A DNA stretch of 64,000 bases. It comes from Pseudomonas cremoricolorata DSM 17059 = NBRC 16634 (GTDB taxonomy: Bacteria; Pseudomonadota; Gammaproteobacteria; Pseudomonadales; Pseudomonadaceae). Shown in pieces: positions 48,001-57,291 of this stretch (positions are counted from its first letter, which is position 1; the number at the start of each line of letters is the position of its first letter). The stretch spans positions 1-64,000 of the forward strand of contig NZ_AUEA01000018.1 of assembly GCF_000425745.1 (NCBI RefSeq), given 5' to 3'. A program made the translations under genes and the position numbers. The notes under the pieces are model-generated. The model searched no databases, was not told where the DNA came from, and worked only from the letters and a program-made list of their open reading frames with translations.

Positions 48001-50073
48001 GTGAGTGTATTGATCGTGCATAGCGCCGCCTTGGTGCTGCCGCAATGGTGTGACGCAACCGGGCAGGTCTTCGACGCGCCGATGTGCCTGGCCGAGGCCT
48101 CGGCGTTGCTGCTGGGTGATGATGACGCGCGCCATCCAGGTGTTGCCCAGGCGGTGGCTCGCTGGGGCTTGCCGCTGTTCATCGTCAGCGGAGCTGAGCC
48201 TGCGCTTAAGCCGGTAGCGGGCGCGGTGCTGCTGAGCCTGCCGCTGCGCGCCAGCGATTATCCGCGCATCATCGCTGCGGCGCGCGCCTACGAGCAGCAG
48301 GCCTTGCCGCCGCTGACCCGGGCATTGGCCGGACTGATCGCAGCCACCACCGAACGCTACGCAGGCCCAGGCCATCGTGGCGGCTCGGCGCTGGATCAGC
48401 ATCCGGCTGGCGCGCGCTTCAGGCGCTTGCTTGGCAGCCAGGTATTTGCCGCCGACTTGCCGCAAGGTGCGGTCGAGGGCTGCGCCCTGGACTGGCAAGC
48501 TGACCTGGTGCATGAAGCCCAGCGCCTGGTGGCGCAGGTGTTCGGTGCCGAACAAACCTGGTTCGTGCTCAACGGCGCTGCCACCGCCAACCGTATCGTC
48601 GCCAGTGCGCTGCTGCGCGCAGGTGACTTGATCCTGATGGACCGCGCCTGCCATGCCTCGGTATTTCAGGGGGCATTGCTGCAAAGCGGTGCCTTGCCGG
48701 TGTACCTCGACACCATGTACGACGCCCGGGGCATTCTTGCCGGCTACCGCTGTGGCACCCTGCAGGAAGGGCGCTTACGCCGGGCTGCGGCGGCCCGTTG
48801 CGATGCCCGCAGCAGTCGGCGCAGGCCGTTCCGCCTGGCCGTGGTGCAGGCCGTGACGCGCACCGGCGTACTGCTCGACGCCGCAGCCTGGCTGGCGCGC
48901 GTTGGCCATCTGTGTGATTACGTGCTGTTCGATGCCGGCTGCGGTGGGCATGAGGCGTTCATCGACCCGCTGGCGCATCTGTCGCCCCTGGCAGCGCCGG
49001 TGGATGACACCTCGCCCGGCATCATCGTGACCCACTCGGTGCATCAGCAGATGGCCGGGCTGACCACCGCCGCGCAGATTCACAAGCAGGATCGCCACTT
49101 GCGCCACCTGCCGCGCTATTGCAGCGCCGCGGTGTTCAGCAGCGCCTGTGCGCAACACGCCTCGGCGAGTCTGTCGTGCCCACCGTTGATGTCGCTGGAG
49201 ATCAACGCGGCCATGTTTGCCGCAGGGGAAGGGCAGCGGCTCTGGCAACAGGCGCTGCTCAGTGCCCATGAGCTGTGTGTTGCCGTCAGTGCTCGCTGCC
49301 GCCTGCTGCGGCCGCTGGCCATGCCGCACCTGCAATCGGCGGTCAGCGAATACATCGCCCTGAGTGGCGATGATGACCTGCCGCAGGAGCCGCGCCTGCA
49401 TTATCACGACCCGTGCAAGATCACCCTGATCAGTGACGGGGCTGGCGATGCGGTACCGATCCCTGCGGCTGTGCTGGTAGCGTTTCTGCATGACCACGGC
49501 TTTACCGTCGACCGGCCTGAACTGTACAGCTTCACCCTGGTGGTGACGCCGTTCAGTGATCAGGCCGGGCTGGGTCGGCTGGTCGATTGCCTGGTGGCTT
49601 TCGAGCAGCACGTGCAACTGCGCACCAAGGTGCTCGAGGTCCTGCCCTCGTTGCGCCAGGACGCTGCGCGCTACGGCGCGATGACCTTGGCCGATCTGTG
49701 CAGCCGGCTCAACGGGCTGATCGCCGTACAGGGGCTAGGGCATCTTCAAGGGGCGGTGTTCAGTGCCGACGAACAGGCGTCGTACGTGTGTTCGCCGTAT
49801 CACGCCAATCAACTGTTCATTGGTAATGCCACGCGCTGGGTCAGCCTCAGCGACGCCCCTGGGCGGGTTGCCGCCGAAGCGGTGATTGCCTTGCCCAGCG
49901 GCACCTTGTGCATCGCCCCCGGCGAGCGCTGGACGTCGGCTTTGTTGGCTTACCTGGAAGGTGTCGAAGCCCTGCAGGCGCAATACCCGCAGTTCGCCCC
50001 ACAGGTTCAGGGCGTGCACTCCAGGCGAGACGACAATGGCATCCGCAGTGTGGGTGTCTACGTGCTTGATTGA
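48001..50073 (+). CDS. Orn/Lys/Arg decarboxylase-like protein lacking the PLP lysine
   Basis: A 690-residue protein with the fold-type I layout of ornithine/lysine/arginine decarboxylases: an N-terminal wing domain, GHRGGSALDQHPAGARF, VLNGAATANRIVASALL, DRACHASVFQG, and the cofactor-lysine region THSVHQQMAGLTTAAQIHKQD. In active enzymes that site is SVHK; here it is SVHQ with Gln349. The neighbouring CHKS motif is also CHAS and the DEAWAG region reads DAGCGGHEAF. It therefore probably cannot form the internal aldimine. The GTG at 48001 has AGGAGG upstream. It may be a regulator, or act on a different reaction. Confidence 0.72.
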   Translation: MSVLIVHSAALVLPQWCDATGQVFDAPMCLAEASALLLGDDDARHPGVAQAVARWGLPLFIVSGAEPALKPVAGAVLLSLPLRASDYPRIIAAARAYEQQALPPLTRALAGLIAATTERYAGPGHRGGSALDQHPAGARFRRLLGSQVFAADLPQGAVEGCALDWQADLVHEAQRLVAQVFGAEQTWFVLNGAATANRIVASALLRAGDLILMDRACHASVFQGALLQSGALPVYLDTMYDARGILAGYRCGTLQEGRLRRAAAARCDARSSRRRPFRLAVVQAVTRTGVLLDAAAWLARVGHLCDYVLFDAGCGGHEAFIDPLAHLSPLAAPVDDTSPGIIVTHSVHQQMAGLTTAAQIHKQDRHLRHLPRYCSAAVFSSACAQHASASLSCPPLMSLEINAAMFAAGEGQRLWQQALLSAHELCVAVSARCRLLRPLAMPHLQSAVSEYIALSGDDDLPQEPRLHYHDPCKITLISDGAGDAVPIPAAVLVAFLHDHGFTVDRPELYSFTLVVTPFSDQAGLGRLVDCLVAFEQHVQLRTKVLEVLPSLRQDAARYGAMTLADLCSRLNGLIAVQGLGHLQGAVFSADEQASYVCSPYHANQLFIGNATRWVSLSDAPGRVAAEAVIALPSGTLCIAPGERWTSALLAYLEGVEALQAQYPQFAPQVQGVHSRRDDNGIRSVGVYVLD

Positions 50074-50094
50074 ATCGGTGCTGGCGGACCCTAC

Positions 50095-50949
50095 TCAAGC
50101 CGAGGGCGCCAGCGCAGCGCCATAGGCCAGGCGGTAGGCGCCAGGGGTGACGCCATAGGCTTGCTTGAATTGTCGTGTCAGGTGGCTCTGGTCGGCAAAG
50201 CCCAACAGGCAGGAGACCTCCAGCGCAGACGTCGCATGCCTGAGCAACTCCCGCGCCCGGCTCAGGCGACGCTGCTTGAGCCAGGCGTGGGGTGGCAGAC
50301 CGGTGGCTTGGCGAAACACCCGGGCGAAATGAAACGGCGACAGGTTGACTGCACTGGCCAGCGCCTCAAGCGACGGCGGGTTGGCCAGTTGACTGTCGAG
50401 CAGCTCGCGAGCGCGCGCCACGGCCAGCGGTTCGCGGCCAGGCGCGGCGAGGTTCAGGCCAGGGCCCTGGGCGTGACGCTGCACCAGCATCAGCACCGCC
50501 TGGCGCCAGGCAGTCTGCTGCTGCAAGGCGCTGGCCTGGGCTTCGCACAACTGGTGCAGGTGGCTGAAGGCATGGGCCAGGGTCGGGTCATGGATGACGC
50601 TGTCCTTGAACAGCGGTACGCCCCGGCCAGACGCCTGCAATTCATCCAGCACGCCGGTGACCCGTTCGATATCCGGATAGAAACCGCGATAGCCCCAGCC
50701 CGCTTCATGGGCCTTGGCACCGGTGTGCAGTTCGTCGGGGTTGATCAGCACCATGCTGCCGACTGGCGCCAGGTGCTCACTGCCGCGATGACAGAAGCGC
50801 TGGGCGCCGGATTCGATCACGGTGAACACGTAGCCTTCGTGCACGTGCGGCGCGAAGCGCTGCTGCAGGTAACGGGCATGCAGCATCTCCACATCGCCCA
50901 ATGCCTGCGCCTGCCACAGGTGTGTGCGCTCGCTCTGTGCCGCGCTCAT
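50095..50949 (-). CDS. AraC-family transcriptional regulator with cupin N-terminus
   Basis: A 284-residue regulator. The N-terminal cupin domain has APHVHEGYVFTVIESGAQRFCHRG and a LINPDELHTGAKA strand; the C-terminal helix-turn-helix pair has LEALASAVNLSPFHFARVFRQATG and GFADQSHLTRQFKQAYGVTPG. Its ATG overlaps the azlD stop (ATGA), so it is the last gene of an azlC-azlD-regulator operon. It probably senses an amino acid and controls this operon, as AraC proteins next to AzlCD often do. Confidence 0.85.
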   Translation of the reverse strand: MSAAQSERTHLWQAQALGDVEMLHARYLQQRFAPHVHEGYVFTVIESGAQRFCHRGSEHLAPVGSMVLINPDELHTGAKAHEAGWGYRGFYPDIERVTGVLDELQASGRGVPLFKDSVIHDPTLAHAFSHLHQLCEAQASALQQQTAWRQAVLMLVQRHAQGPGLNLAAPGREPLAVARARELLDSQLANPPSLEALASAVNLSPFHFARVFRQATGLPPHAWLKQRRLSRARELLRHATSALEVSCLLGFADQSHLTRQFKQAYGVTPGAYRLAYGAALAPSA

Positions 50950-51260
50950 GCCAGGCCTGTGCGCAGGATCAGGAACAGCCCCATGCTCAGCAGCAGGCTG
51001 AGCAGCACCCGGCCGGTCCACAGCATCAGCGCCACGGCGGCCAGGGCGCCGAGCAGATAGGGGTTCAACGGGCTCAGGTTGAGCTGATGCTCGGGCAGAA
51101 AGATGATCGGCCCGCAGATCGCCGTGAGCATGCCGGGTACGGCAAAGCCCAGAAACTGCCGCGCATTGGAGCTCAGCCGCAGCGGCAGGCGCGGTTCGAG
51201 AAATGCGTAGCGATTGAGAAACACCGCGATGCCCATTGCCACGATGAGCAGCCAGATCAT
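50946..51260 (-). CDS. azlD: AzlD-family branched-chain amino acid exporter subunit
   Basis: A 104-residue membrane protein with three to four hydrophobic segments (IWLLIVAMGIAVFLNRYAFL, then PGMLTAICGPIIFLP). It pairs with AzlC to form an exporter for branched-chain amino acids or analogues. It overlaps AzlC by four bases (ATGA at 51257-51260) and the regulator in the same way, so all three are translationally coupled. Confidence 0.85.
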   Translation of the reverse strand: MIWLLIVAMGIAVFLNRYAFLEPRLPLRLSSNARQFLGFAVPGMLTAICGPIIFLPEHQLNLSPLNPYLLGALAAVALMLWTGRVLLSLLLSMGLFLILRTGLA

Positions 51261-51955
51261 CGACGTACCCCTTGCAGTTTCAGGCACACGAAGCCGGCCG
51301 CCATGCCCAGCAGGCCTGCCGCAACGAGCGCGGTTTCCCAGTGCCAGAGGCTGAACAGCACTGAGCAGAACAACGACACCAGCACACACACGGCGGTCGG
51401 CACATCGCGCACCCGTGGTGCGATCAGCGCGACGAAGGTGGCGACGATGGAGAAATCCAGGCCCAGGCCCTGCAAGTTGGGGATGCGCTGACCCAGCACG
51501 ATGCCGGCGAAGGTGAACAGGTTCCAGGCGATGTAGAAGGTCAGCCCCACGCCCAGGGCATACCAGCGGTTGAACTGGCGTTCGTCGTGCTGGCTGATAA
51601 GGGCGAAAAACTCGTCGGTCAGCAGAAAACCCAGGCCCAGCCGCCAGCGCAGCGGCTGCACCGCCAGCAGCGGGCGCATCGACAGCCCGTACAGCAGGTG
51701 CTGCGAGGTCAGCAACAGGCAGGTGAGCAGGATCGACAGCAGGCCGGCTCCGCTTTTCAGCATGCCGATAGCCACCAGTTGCGCCGCTCCGGCGAACACG
51801 ATGGCCGACAGACCCTGGCCCTGCCAGGCGCTAAGGTTGGCTTCGATGGCCATGGAGCCAGCCAGCAAGCCCCATGGGGCGACGGCCAGGCTCAGCGGCA
51901 AGATAGCGATGGCACCATGCAGAAAAGCCTGGCGGGCGAGAGCGGAAGGATTCAT
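51257..51955 (-). CDS. azlC: AzlC-family branched-chain amino acid exporter
   Basis: A 232-residue integral membrane protein with about five to six helices. The N-terminal AILPLSLAVAPWGLLAGSMAIEANLSAWQ and the FAGAAQLVAIGML region are AzlC hallmarks. It is the large subunit of the AzlCD exporter. First gene of a three-gene operon with azlD and an AraC regulator. The actual substrate in this strain could be a branched-chain amino acid or another small amine. Confidence 0.87.
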   Translation of the reverse strand: MNPSALARQAFLHGAIAILPLSLAVAPWGLLAGSMAIEANLSAWQGQGLSAIVFAGAAQLVAIGMLKSGAGLLSILLTCLLLTSQHLLYGLSMRPLLAVQPLRWRLGLGFLLTDEFFALISQHDERQFNRWYALGVGLTFYIAWNLFTFAGIVLGQRIPNLQGLGLDFSIVATFVALIAPRVRDVPTAVCVLVSLFCSVLFSLWHWETALVAAGLLGMAAGFVCLKLQGVRR

Positions 51956-52039
51956 GGGCAGGACAACGACTGGACAAGGACGCTCAGCATGCCTGAACCC
52001 TCGAGACGCTGGCTTGAACGTTCTTGCTCAAGCCGCGCT

Positions 52040-52732
52040 TCAACGGTGGCTGGTGAGCAGGCGCTGGGCGCTGGCACAGCCGTTGATTTCCACGGCTTTT
52101 TGCAACAGCACCTGGCGCCTGCCAGGGTCGAGGTCACCGAGCAGGCGGTAGACCTCGGCCTGGAAATCGCGCTGGCGACCCCACTGCATCTGCAGACCCT
52201 GCGGACGACTGCGGCTACAGGCCAGCACCGCGGCAGGTTGCGGGTAGTACGAGGCGTACACCGTGGCCATGCCGGGCAGGGCGTCCAGCGCTTCGCGATA
52301 AGCCTGGCTGGCGTTGTAAGGCGGGCACCAGGTGGCGATGGCCGAGGCCGGCGGAGCGAAGCCCTGGCTCAGGCTTTGCTCCAGCAATGGGCAGGCGGCA
52401 TCCGGGATCTGCGCCGCGGGCAGGTAGGTCATGTAGTACAGGGCCAGGCGATACTTGGCGACCGGGTGATCCAGGGCCACGGATTTTTTCAGCAAGGCTA
52501 CCGCGGTGGGCAGGGTACGTGCCATGGCCTGACCCTGGCGGGTGAGTTCCGGATCGCTGTCGAGCACCGGCAGCAGCGGATTGCCCTCGCCCTGCGCGTC
52601 GGCTTGCTCGAGCAGCGGCAGCGCCTGCCGGTAGAGCAGGTCGGCATGGGCATCGATCTGCACTTCGAGCGCCTGCGCCGTGAGCGGAGCGCACAGCATC
52701 AGCAGCCACGTGGCCCGCGAGCGGCGAATCAC
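52040..52732 (-). CDS. Exported alpha-helical repeat-like protein
   Basis: A 230-residue protein starting at GTG 52732 with AGGAG seven bases upstream; the ATG further out at 52822 gives a non-hydrophobic extension. Residues 1-20 (MIRRSRATWLLMLCAPLTAQA) form a signal peptide. The mature part has short helical repeats such as AVALLKKSVALDHPVAKYRLALYYM, like Sel1 or TPR repeats, and six cysteines. Probably a periplasmic protein-binding factor. No partner is evident nearby. Confidence 0.65.
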   Translation of the reverse strand: MIRRSRATWLLMLCAPLTAQALEVQIDAHADLLYRQALPLLEQADAQGEGNPLLPVLDSDPELTRQGQAMARTLPTAVALLKKSVALDHPVAKYRLALYYMTYLPAAQIPDAACPLLEQSLSQGFAPPASAIATWCPPYNASQAYREALDALPGMATVYASYYPQPAAVLACSRSRPQGLQMQWGRQRDFQAEVYRLLGDLDPGRRQVLLQKAVEINGCASAQRLLTSHR

Positions 52733-52889
52733 AGGCCAGCTCCTGCTGCATGCGAAGTGCGCAAGGAGGCCTGTGGCAGGACAACGATTGGGGAATTCAT
52801 GAATGACAAACGTATGCCTCAAGCCTGACAGGATCTGCGGCCTATTCTAGACACGCTTTGCGTAATGTCGGAAGTCCGGCTCATGGGAA

Positions 52890-53984
52890 TCAGACGAGCT
52901 TGACCGGCAGGGCGTTGCGCGCCGGGTGTTTTTCCTGGGCCAGGCCCAGTTTTGCGGTGATGACCTTGGCCAGCGCGTTGTTGCCCAGGTCGTTGAAATG
53001 CAGCCGGTCGATGAACAGCTGCTCGGCGAATACCGGCGAGCTGCTGAGCATGCCGTTCATGTCGTAGCACGGCACGTCATCGGCCTGACGCTTGATGCGC
53101 CGGAAGAAACCTGCGTGGTGCTCGGCGCCGATTCCGACCAGCAACCCGTCGAACGGCTTGGCCTGCTGCTGCAGCGCGGCAAGCATGGCCTGCTCGGCGG
53201 CAGGCAGCACTTCCCGGCACCAGGGCAGCCACGGCTGCAGCATGAAGGTGAGGGTGGTGTCGCTGCCAGACAGTAGTTGCTGCCATTGTCGCAGGGTTCG
53301 ACCGATGCTGTCGGCTGCGCGCATCAGTCGCTGCTCGGGCGGCGTGCAGGGGGCAGCGCTCGGCCGCGGCGGCGCCGACGGCTTGCGCCACCAGTGGCGC
53401 AGGCGTCGCCAGGTCGAATCGACAGGTGGCGGCACCTGTACGCCCTCGTGGAAAGTGCTGAGAAACTGCTCGCAGGCGCGCAGCTCGCTCTGCGCCGGGT
53501 CGCTGCCGATCAGTTCGGTCAGCGCTTCATGGGCCAGGGTGTTGAGCCCGCTGAGCAGCACCACGTGCCCGACCCTGCTCAGCCGGTGTTGGTGGGTGAG
53601 AAACAGCAGCAGCTCCTGGGTCGCGTTCAACCCGCATCCGGCCAGGCTCAGCCAGGCTTCGCCGGTAAGGGTGCAGAGGCAGGAGGCGACGGTGCGTTCA
53701 TCGCAGCTGGCGCCGATGCCCTGAGCGGTCGAGCCGCCGACCAGCAGGTTGACCCGCGCCAGTCCGCCGCGGTCGGCCAGGGACAGCCGTTTGCCGGCCC
53801 AATGGCTGTAGCGCAGGCCAAGGGCGTCGGTGTTGAGGGTTGGCGAGCGGTAGTCACGTTCCTGCACGTACAGGGTCAGCGGCAGGCGCCTGTGGCCAAG
53901 CCTGATGAAACGCTGGTAGTCCTCGGCCAGCGCCGCCGCACTGGCGGCGCCCAGGTGGGCAGCGGTTATCGAAGGCTGACTCAT
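52890..53984 (-). CDS. SGNH/GDSL-hydrolase-like protein
   Basis: A 364-residue protein with an SGNH-like layout: LLVGGSTAQGIGA, whose Ser85 would be the block I nucleophile, a block-III-like LLSGLNT, and the C-terminal DRLHFNDLGNNALA with Asp and His of block V. No signal peptide is apparent, so it may be cytoplasmic. Such proteins often deacetylate or hydrolyse esters of sugars or metabolites. It is close to the LysE gene (13 bases), which has the same strand, so it may be part of that operon. Confidence 0.65.
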   Translation of the reverse strand: MSQPSITAAHLGAASAAALAEDYQRFIRLGHRRLPLTLYVQERDYRSPTLNTDALGLRYSHWAGKRLSLADRGGLARVNLLVGGSTAQGIGASCDERTVASCLCTLTGEAWLSLAGCGLNATQELLLFLTHQHRLSRVGHVVLLSGLNTLAHEALTELIGSDPAQSELRACEQFLSTFHEGVQVPPPVDSTWRRLRHWWRKPSAPPRPSAAPCTPPEQRLMRAADSIGRTLRQWQQLLSGSDTTLTFMLQPWLPWCREVLPAAEQAMLAALQQQAKPFDGLLVGIGAEHHAGFFRRIKRQADDVPCYDMNGMLSSSPVFAEQLFIDRLHFNDLGNNALAKVITAKLGLAQEKHPARNALPVKLV

Positions 53985-53997
53985 CGCAGTACGACCT

Positions 53998-54633
53998 TCA
54001 TTCCAGCAGCGCGCGCAGGTTGTACGCCAGGCCTACGGCGGCGATCAGCATCAGCATGACCCCGGACACCAGGGTGATCAGGCGGTTGCTGCGCGGCGAG
54101 GCGATCTTGCCGATGGCGAAAATGTACAGGCTCAGTACCGCGAAATCGATGGCGATCCACAGCAGCGACAGCACCACCATGCTTTTTTCGAACGACTCGG
54201 TGATCTGGATGAACTGCGGAAAGAAAGAAATGAAAAAGATGATGTCTTTGGGGTTCGAGATACCCACCATGAAGCCCTGCCACAGCCCCCCGCGCCCTGG
54301 GCGCGGCGCTGCATCCGGCGCGGGCTCTGCGCTGCGCGTCTGAGGCTGCAGGGCTTCTTTCAAGGTGCCGAAGGCGATATAGCCGATGAACAGGCAGCCC
54401 AGCAGGCTCATGCCGCTGAGCCAGGCCTGGTCGATGGCCGCGCTGGTCATGATGATCCAGGCTGCCGCAGCGATCAGCACCAGCGACGCCCAGTTGGTGC
54501 CCAGCGCGGTGAACAGCGCCTTGCGTGGGCCGGACGCGGCGGCGGTGTTGACGATCAGCGCCACCACCGGGCCGGGCGTGGCGATCAGCAGCAGGACGGT
54601 CAGGGCGTAGGTGGCGGTCAGCGCGGTATTCAC
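53998..54633 (-). CDS. LysE-family amino acid exporter
   Basis: A 211-residue six-helix protein of the LysE/RhtB family. The N-terminal LLLIATPGPVVALIVNTAAASGPRKALFTALGTN is the family signature (TPGP with the G-x3-G-x3-G-like helix). It would export an amino acid or analogue. Its start overlaps the YqcI/YcgG stop by four bases (ATGA), and the divergent LysR regulator is typical of LysE systems, so its substrate may be sensed by that regulator. Confidence 0.87.
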   Translation of the reverse strand: MNTALTATYALTVLLLIATPGPVVALIVNTAAASGPRKALFTALGTNWASLVLIAAAAWIIMTSAAIDQAWLSGMSLLGCLFIGYIAFGTLKEALQPQTRSAEPAPDAAPRPGRGGLWQGFMVGISNPKDIIFFISFFPQFIQITESFEKSMVVLSLLWIAIDFAVLSLYIFAIGKIASPRSNRLITLVSGVMLMLIAAVGLAYNLRALLE

Positions 54634-55412
54634 GGTTCATTCTCGTTGAGGGTGTCGTCGGCATGCAGCGCGCGGAACGGACAGCGCTGCGGGTTCAGCG
54701 ATCCGGGTTCCTGCAGCTGGTACTGCTGCCATTCGTAGTTATCCGCAGCGCCGAAGAAGCCAAGGCTCGCGGGGATGGTTCCATCGTTGTAATCAGCGAC
54801 GCGCTGGCGAATGCGCTGGCGAATGCGTCGGCCGCTTTCGCTGTGGGCGCTGGCCACTTCGTCGAAGCTTTCTCTGGGATTGATGACGAAGACCGTATGC
54901 GCGCCCAGGTTGCGGCTTCTCATCAGGGCATGGCCGGGAAAGCTCATGTTGATGAACAGCGGCATGCCGTTGAAACAGAATGCCCATTGCGTGTCGTGCG
55001 GATCGCGGGCGACTTCATCCGGCCATGGGTAAGGGTCGAGGCGGTGCACCTGCTGCAGCACGTCCCAGGCCAATGACTGTTGATCGGCCAGGTCGCTGTC
55101 AGGCGCGGTCTGCAGAAACACCAGCAACGGGTTGCCGATGCGCTGCTTGAGGGCGATCGGCTGCAGCAGCTCGACGTAATTGCGCAAGCCATTGGCAATA
55201 TCGGCCGCCAGCGCTTCGGCCCGGGCGAACACCAGATGGCAGGTTTGCCCGGCCACCGCCTTGCGCCCGAACAGACACGGAAAGCTCGGGTCGGCAAGGC
55301 GTGTGCGGAACTGGCGCAGCGCGGCGCAGGTCCAGTGCTGTTGATCGGCCGCATGTTCATCGGCAAGCTCTAGCGCATCCAGGCGATAGCATTTTCCATA
55401 ACCCGTAAACAT
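54630..55412 (-). CDS. YqcI/YcgG-family protein
   Basis: A 260-residue member of the YqcI/YcgG family. FPCLFGRKAVAGQTCHLVFA near the N-terminus, then WDVLQQVHRLDPYPWPDEVARDPHD and INMSFPGH in the core are the conserved parts. The family's function is unknown, although some members act as oxidising or hydroxylating enzymes on amino acids. Translational coupling to the LysE exporter suggests that it makes or modifies the compound that is exported. The ATG at 55412 has GAGGG upstream. Confidence 0.75.
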   Translation of the reverse strand: MFTGYGKCYRLDALELADEHAADQQHWTCAALRQFRTRLADPSFPCLFGRKAVAGQTCHLVFARAEALAADIANGLRNYVELLQPIALKQRIGNPLLVFLQTAPDSDLADQQSLAWDVLQQVHRLDPYPWPDEVARDPHDTQWAFCFNGMPLFINMSFPGHALMRSRNLGAHTVFVINPRESFDEVASAHSESGRRIRQRIRQRVADYNDGTIPASLGFFGAADNYEWQQYQLQEPGSLNPQRCPFRALHADDTLNENEP

Positions 55413-55570
55413 TATTCCCTCAAGGGCGTCGACCACTGCTCGCAGGCACCACGAAGGCGCCTGAGCTGGAGGTAGTAGGTATTCACGGCATTTTCAGAGA
55501 TGGTCCGGGCGTTGTAAAACCGGTGGAACTATGACCTACTATTAGTTTTACTCATGATTAGGCGGTGCCG

Positions 55571-56491
55571 ATGTCGGAACGCATCCAAGCTCTACATGCC
55601 CTGCGCGCATTCGAGGTGGCCTCTCGCTATGGCTCCTTCACCCGCGCCGCCCAAGAGCTGGCATTGACTCAGGGTGCGGTCAGCCATCACGTCAAGACCC
55701 TCGAGGATTTGTTCGGTTGCAGCCTGTTCGAGCGCCGCGGACCGAAGCTGCACCTGACCGAGCACGGCCGTTTGCTGGCCCAGGAACTCAAGGTCGGCTT
55801 CAAGATCATCGAAAACGCCTGCTCGCTGTTGCGCCAGGATCGCTACGGCCTGCGCCTGAAGGCACCTTCGACACTGACGGTGCGCTGGCTGTTGCGGGCC
55901 CTGGATGGCTTCAAGAAAGTCGACGACAACTGCAGCGTGCAGTTGTCGAGCGTGTGGATGGACATTGATTCGGTGGACTTCTACTCCGAGCCCTATGACT
56001 GCGCCATCCTGCTGGGCAACGGCCGCTTTGCCGCCGATGTGGAAAGCTGCAAGCTGTTCGATGAATGGCTGATTCCAGTCTGCCACCCGGACTACCTGCC
56101 CAGCCCGTCGCCTGATCTTTCGATACTGGCGCAATGCGAACTGCTGCATCCCTCACCGGATCGGCGCGACTGGCGGCGCTGGCTGGCACGCCTTGAAGCG
56201 CTGCACATCGGCCTCGACCAGGGGCAGGTGTTCGACACCCTCGATCAAGGCATTTCCGCCGCCCAGCAGGGCCTGGGCATCTCGGTGGTCGATCTGGTGC
56301 TGGCCAGTGCCGACCTTGCAGCCGGGCGCCTGATCACCCCGTTCAAGCAGGCGGTGTCGACCGGTGACGGCTATTACATGACCTGGCTCAAGGCCAGCCC
56401 CAAGGCGCGGCAGATGCACAAATTGCGCGACTACCTGCTCGGTCAGGTGCCGTCTGCGCTCAATCGCGACCTCAACTACCTCTACGACTGA
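55571..56491 (+). CDS. LysR-family transcriptional regulator, GcvA-like
   Basis: A 306-residue LysR regulator with the N-terminal helix-turn-helix ALRAFEVASRYGSFTRAAQELALTQGAVSHHVKTLEDLFGCSLFERRG and a C-terminal substrate-binding domain. The ATG at 55571 has AGGCGG upstream; a GTG two codons earlier is possible. It is divergent from the YqcI-LysE operon across 158 bases and is the probable activator of that operon in response to the exported compound. Confidence 0.86.
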   Translation: MSERIQALHALRAFEVASRYGSFTRAAQELALTQGAVSHHVKTLEDLFGCSLFERRGPKLHLTEHGRLLAQELKVGFKIIENACSLLRQDRYGLRLKAPSTLTVRWLLRALDGFKKVDDNCSVQLSSVWMDIDSVDFYSEPYDCAILLGNGRFAADVESCKLFDEWLIPVCHPDYLPSPSPDLSILAQCELLHPSPDRRDWRRWLARLEALHIGLDQGQVFDTLDQGISAAQQGLGISVVDLVLASADLAAGRLITPFKQAVSTGDGYYMTWLKASPKARQMHKLRDYLLGQVPSALNRDLNYLYD

Positions 56492-56505
56492 GGCTGCGCC
56501 AGGCC

Positions 56506-57192
56506 TCAGTGCAGGTTGCGCCGCTCACTGACGCATGCGTTGGCGCGCTCGGCCAACTGGTCGAGATGTTCATCGCGCTGGGCTTCAGCGGCGATCATGG
56601 CCTGCTCGCCGTGTTGCTTGAGCAGGTAGGCATGAATCTGGCGAACTTCGACGGTCTGGTAGATCGGCGCGATGTCGAGACGACCGATCAATGCCCCACT
56701 GGGCTGGCCGGTGCTGCTCATCAGCACCTGCGGGCCGCTGGCCTGTACCACCTGCAGGCCCATGGCTTCGAACCAGGCCACCTGGTGCGCGAACGCGTTG
56801 AGTTCCAGGCGCGGGTAGCGAGCGTGCAGATCGGCCAGCAGCGCCCGCGCGATGCCTTGCCGGCGATGGGCGGGGTCGACTGCCATGAACGCCAGGGTAC
56901 AGGCCTGAGCATCGTCACTGGCGGGAATCGCCAGGGCGAAGCCGAGCAGGCGTTCGGGCGCATCGGCGTCCAGCGCCAGGGTCAGCGTTACCGACAGACC
57001 GCGGGTGCCATCGAGTGCCTGCAGGTATTGATGCACTTCCAGGCCGACACCGTACTGGTACAGCGGGTACAACGGGTTGTCAGCACTGATGGCCACGCTG
57101 CTCAGCTCGCCAACATGGTCGATCACCAATTGACGAATCTGGTTCTGGAAGGATTCTGGGGGCACACCGTCGAGGCGGTGGAGGATGAACAT
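56506..57192 (-). CDS. GNAT-family N-acetyltransferase
   Basis: A 228-residue protein. The acetyl-CoA binding motif A of GNAT enzymes is at about residues 100-120: TLAFMAVDPAHRRQGIARALLADLHAR, with the R/Q-x-x-G-x-G/A pattern (RRQGIA). The C-terminal 70 residues are an extra helical segment of unknown function. Substrate unknown. Start ATG 57192. Convergent with the LysR gene and near the cysteine desulfurase gene on the same strand. Confidence 0.8.
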   Translation of the reverse strand: MFILHRLDGVPPESFQNQIRQLVIDHVGELSSVAISADNPLYPLYQYGVGLEVHQYLQALDGTRGLSVTLTLALDADAPERLLGFALAIPASDDAQACTLAFMAVDPAHRRQGIARALLADLHARYPRLELNAFAHQVAWFEAMGLQVVQASGPQVLMSSTGQPSGALIGRLDIAPIYQTVEVRQIHAYLLKQHGEQAMIAAEAQRDEHLDQLAERANACVSERRNLH

Positions 57193-57291
57193 CGCAGGTA
57201 CGGCTCCGGCTGGACTGACTGACCTGCGCACGGCGGCGCAGGCCGGCCAGTCTACCGTTTTTCACGCGTTGGCGGGGCGGCTCCGACCTGC

